64,000 nt of DNA from Micromonospora humi (GTDB lineage Bacteria; Actinomycetota; Actinomycetes; Mycobacteriales; Micromonosporaceae): the NCBI RefSeq assembly GCF_900090105.1, contig NZ_FMDM01000007.1, positions 248,001-312,000 on the forward strand, read 5' to 3'. Below, piece by piece: positions 62,703-64,000 of this stretch; the stretch's first letter is position 1; every line of letters begins with the position of its first letter. A program made the position numbers and the translations under genes. Below the pieces are notes generated by a model. It was not told the DNA's origin. It searched no databases and saw only the letters and a program-made list of their open reading frames with translations.

Positions 62703-63191
62703 TCAGGGGACGACGACGACCGGCCAGCGGCCGGCGCGTACCAGGCGGGTGGCGACCGAGCCGACCAGCTTGTGGCCGGCCTGCTCGGAGGAGCCGACCA
62801 CGACCAGGTCGGCCCGGTGCTCGTCGGCGGCCCGGCCCAGCTCGGTGTACGCGTCGCCGCGCCGGCACAGGAACGTCACCGGCAGGTCCAGCTCCTCGGC
62901 CCCGCGCCGGCACTCCTGCCGCAACTCGTCGGCGAGTTCGTCGTGGGTCCGCTGCACCGCGCCGGCCACCACCCCGGACATGATCCCGCTGTAGGGGGCC
63001 GGCGAGCTGACGAAGACCGCCACCAGTCCGGCGCCCTGCCGACGGGCGAGCCCGGCCGCGTAGGCGGCGGCCCGCATCGAGGTGCGGCTGCCGTCCACGC
63101 CGACCAGCACCACCCGGGGCCCGTCGGTGCCCCGCTCGAAGGGCAGCGGCCGGGCCTGCGGGCCGTACCGCTCGCGTTCCGGTGCGCTCAT
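62703..63191 (-). CDS. Universal stress protein (UspA family)
   Basis: Encodes 162 aa, a single Usp domain. VVLVGVDGSRTSMRAAAYAA is the N-terminal ATP-site strand and GSSEQAGHKLVGSVATRLVR carries the G-x2-G-x9-G(S) nucleotide motif, so it probably binds ATP. ATG 63191 is two bases after the stop of the MFS gene, giving coupled translation with a drug-type exporter. Confidence 0.92.
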   Translation of the reverse strand: MSAPERERYGPQARPLPFERGTDGPRVVLVGVDGSRTSMRAAAYAAGLARRQGAGLVAVFVSSPAPYSGIMSGVVAGAVQRTHDELADELRQECRRGAEELDLPVTFLCRRGDAYTELGRAADEHRADLVVVGSSEQAGHKLVGSVATRLVRAGRWPVVVVP

Positions 63192-63193
63192 CG

Positions 63194-64000
63194 TCAGTCC
63201 CGCCCTCCGGTCCGGATCACCACCGCGTCGTTGCCGGCCGCGACCGTCGACTCCCGCTCGACCTCGGCGGAGACCGGTTCGCTGGTGGTGCGGCGCAGCG
63301 GCACCTCCCGGATCAGCACCACCGCGATCAGCGCGAGCAGCCCGAACGGGGCGGCGGCCAGGAAGATGTCGCCGGCGCCGTGCCCGTACGCGGACTCCAC
63401 CACGGCGCGGATCGGGGCGGGCAGGGCGTGCACGTCCGGCAGCGCGCCGCCGCCACCGGAGGCGGGGGCCGGGACGCCGATCCGGCTCAGTCCGTCGGAC
63501 AGGTAGCCGGTCACCCGGTGGCCGAGCAGCGCGCCGAGCGCGCTCACGCCGACCGCGCCGCCGAGGCTGCGGAAGAAGGCCACCACCGAGCTGGCCGCGC
63601 CCAGCTCGTGCGTGCCGACGGTGTTCTGCACGGCCAGCACCAGGTTCTGCATGGTCATGCCGAGACCGAGGCCGATCAGCGCCATGAAGATCGCGAGCCG
63701 CCAGTACGGGGTGTCGGCGCGCATGCTGCCCATCAGCGCGAAGCCGGCGGTGAGCAGCGTCGAGCCAGTGACCAGCCACCGCTTCCACCGGCCGGTGCTG
63801 GTGATGATCCGGCCGACCACCGTGGAGGCGACCAGCAGGCCGCCGATCATCGGCAGCGTCATCAGGCCGGCCATGGTGGGGCTCTCGCCGCGGCTGATCT
63901 GGAAGTACTGGCCGAGGAAGACCGAGGCGCCGAACATGCCGACGCCGACCGCGATGCTGGCCACCACGGCGAGCGTGATGGTGCGGTTGCGGAACAGCCG
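63194..64000 (-). CDS. MFS drug exporter, DHA2 (EmrB/QacA) family, C-terminal part
   Basis: The frame is open to the window edge, so the N-terminus is missing; 268 codons are present. The sequence from LFRNRTITLAVVASIAVGVG, with LGQYFQISRGESPTMAGLM and LGLGMTMQNLVLAVQN, matches the second half of 14-TM EmrB/QacA exporters. Seven or so TMs are visible before a charged C-terminal tail. It is coupled to the universal stress gene. Confidence 0.9.
   Translation of the reverse strand, partial: RLFRNRTITLAVVASIAVGVGMFGASVFLGQYFQISRGESPTMAGLMTLPMIGGLLVASTVVGRIITSTGRWKRWLVTGSTLLTAGFALMGSMRADTPYWRLAIFMALIGLGLGMTMQNLVLAVQNTVGTHELGAASSVVAFFRSLGGAVGVSALGALLGHRVTGYLSDGLSRIGVPAPASGGGGALPDVHALPAPIRAVVESAYGHGAGDIFLAAAPFGLLALIAVVLIREVPLRRTTSEPVSAEVERESTVAAGNDAVVIRTGGRD

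Overview
The window reads as chromosomal DNA of a high-GC actinobacterium, most likely Micromonospora or a close relative in the Micromonosporaceae. The evidence is very GC-rich codon use, frequent GTG starts, many TANNNT -10 boxes placed 7-8 bases before a start codon (leaderless mRNAs), an HU protein with a long Lys/Ala tail, XRE-DUF397 pairs, and a core gene order matching the one I know from Mycobacterium and Streptomyces: leuC-leuD-hup-mutT1-ppk-cofC-gpsA-ddl-thiL-recG-rsmD-coaD-DUF177-rpmF-rnc-mutM-smc. The genus call is inference; no rRNA lies in the window.

Layout. 1-2067: end of a DUF58/VWA membrane operon and an HtrA-like protease. 2157-6758: a small membrane protein, arfB, a secreted CE3-like esterase with a cellulose-binding module, a conserved protein often labelled 3-methyladenine DNA glycosylase, and a two-TM DUF4352-like protein. 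6931-14118: FAH-family hydrolase, tRNA-Gln and two tRNA-Glu, the ndgR/leuCD divergon, hup, and a membrane protein with an EEP phosphatase domain. 14194-26328: mutT1, ppk, cofC (fused to a cold-shock-like domain), plsC-gpsA-PLP enzyme, a PrmC-like methyltransferase, a ROK protein, an XRE/DUF397 pair, two small ORFs and ddl. 26344-39387: DUF3515, an Lrp-type RAM protein, thiL, GNAT, ATP-grasp, rpmB, a FakA-like kinase with recG, a beta-lactamase-fold protein, an LPxTG surface protein, rsmD-coaD, a coiled-coil protein, DUF177 and rpmF. 39400-53937: plsX-rnc-mutM, an MMPL exporter, an MFS transporter, a GH114-like lipoprotein, a CAP-domain protein, a small coiled-coil protein, smc and a HAD hydrolase. 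53953-64000: accessory genes.

The most unusual locus is 53953-58273 on the minus strand: three overlapping genes behind one leaderless promoter. They encode an EACC1-like small protein, a single-pass membrane protein with a cytoplasmic caspase-like domain (His80/Cys132 plus a consensus EF-hand loop) joined to an outside solute-binding-like domain and a VWA domain, and a membrane-anchored sugar-type solute-binding protein with no permease. It resembles a transmembrane receptor-protease and is my main candidate for an under-described system.

Regulatory and repeat DNA is also rich. Two 38-40 bp perfect palindromes share a scheme but differ at paired positions. Three copies of a GTTAAGCGGGGG-type repeat lie at gene ends, and several supply stop codons. 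Tiny leaderless ORFs are coupled to ddl and rsmD. The ndgR and leuC starts are separated by 37 bp that hold both promoters. Everything here is from reading the sequence; no database search was run.
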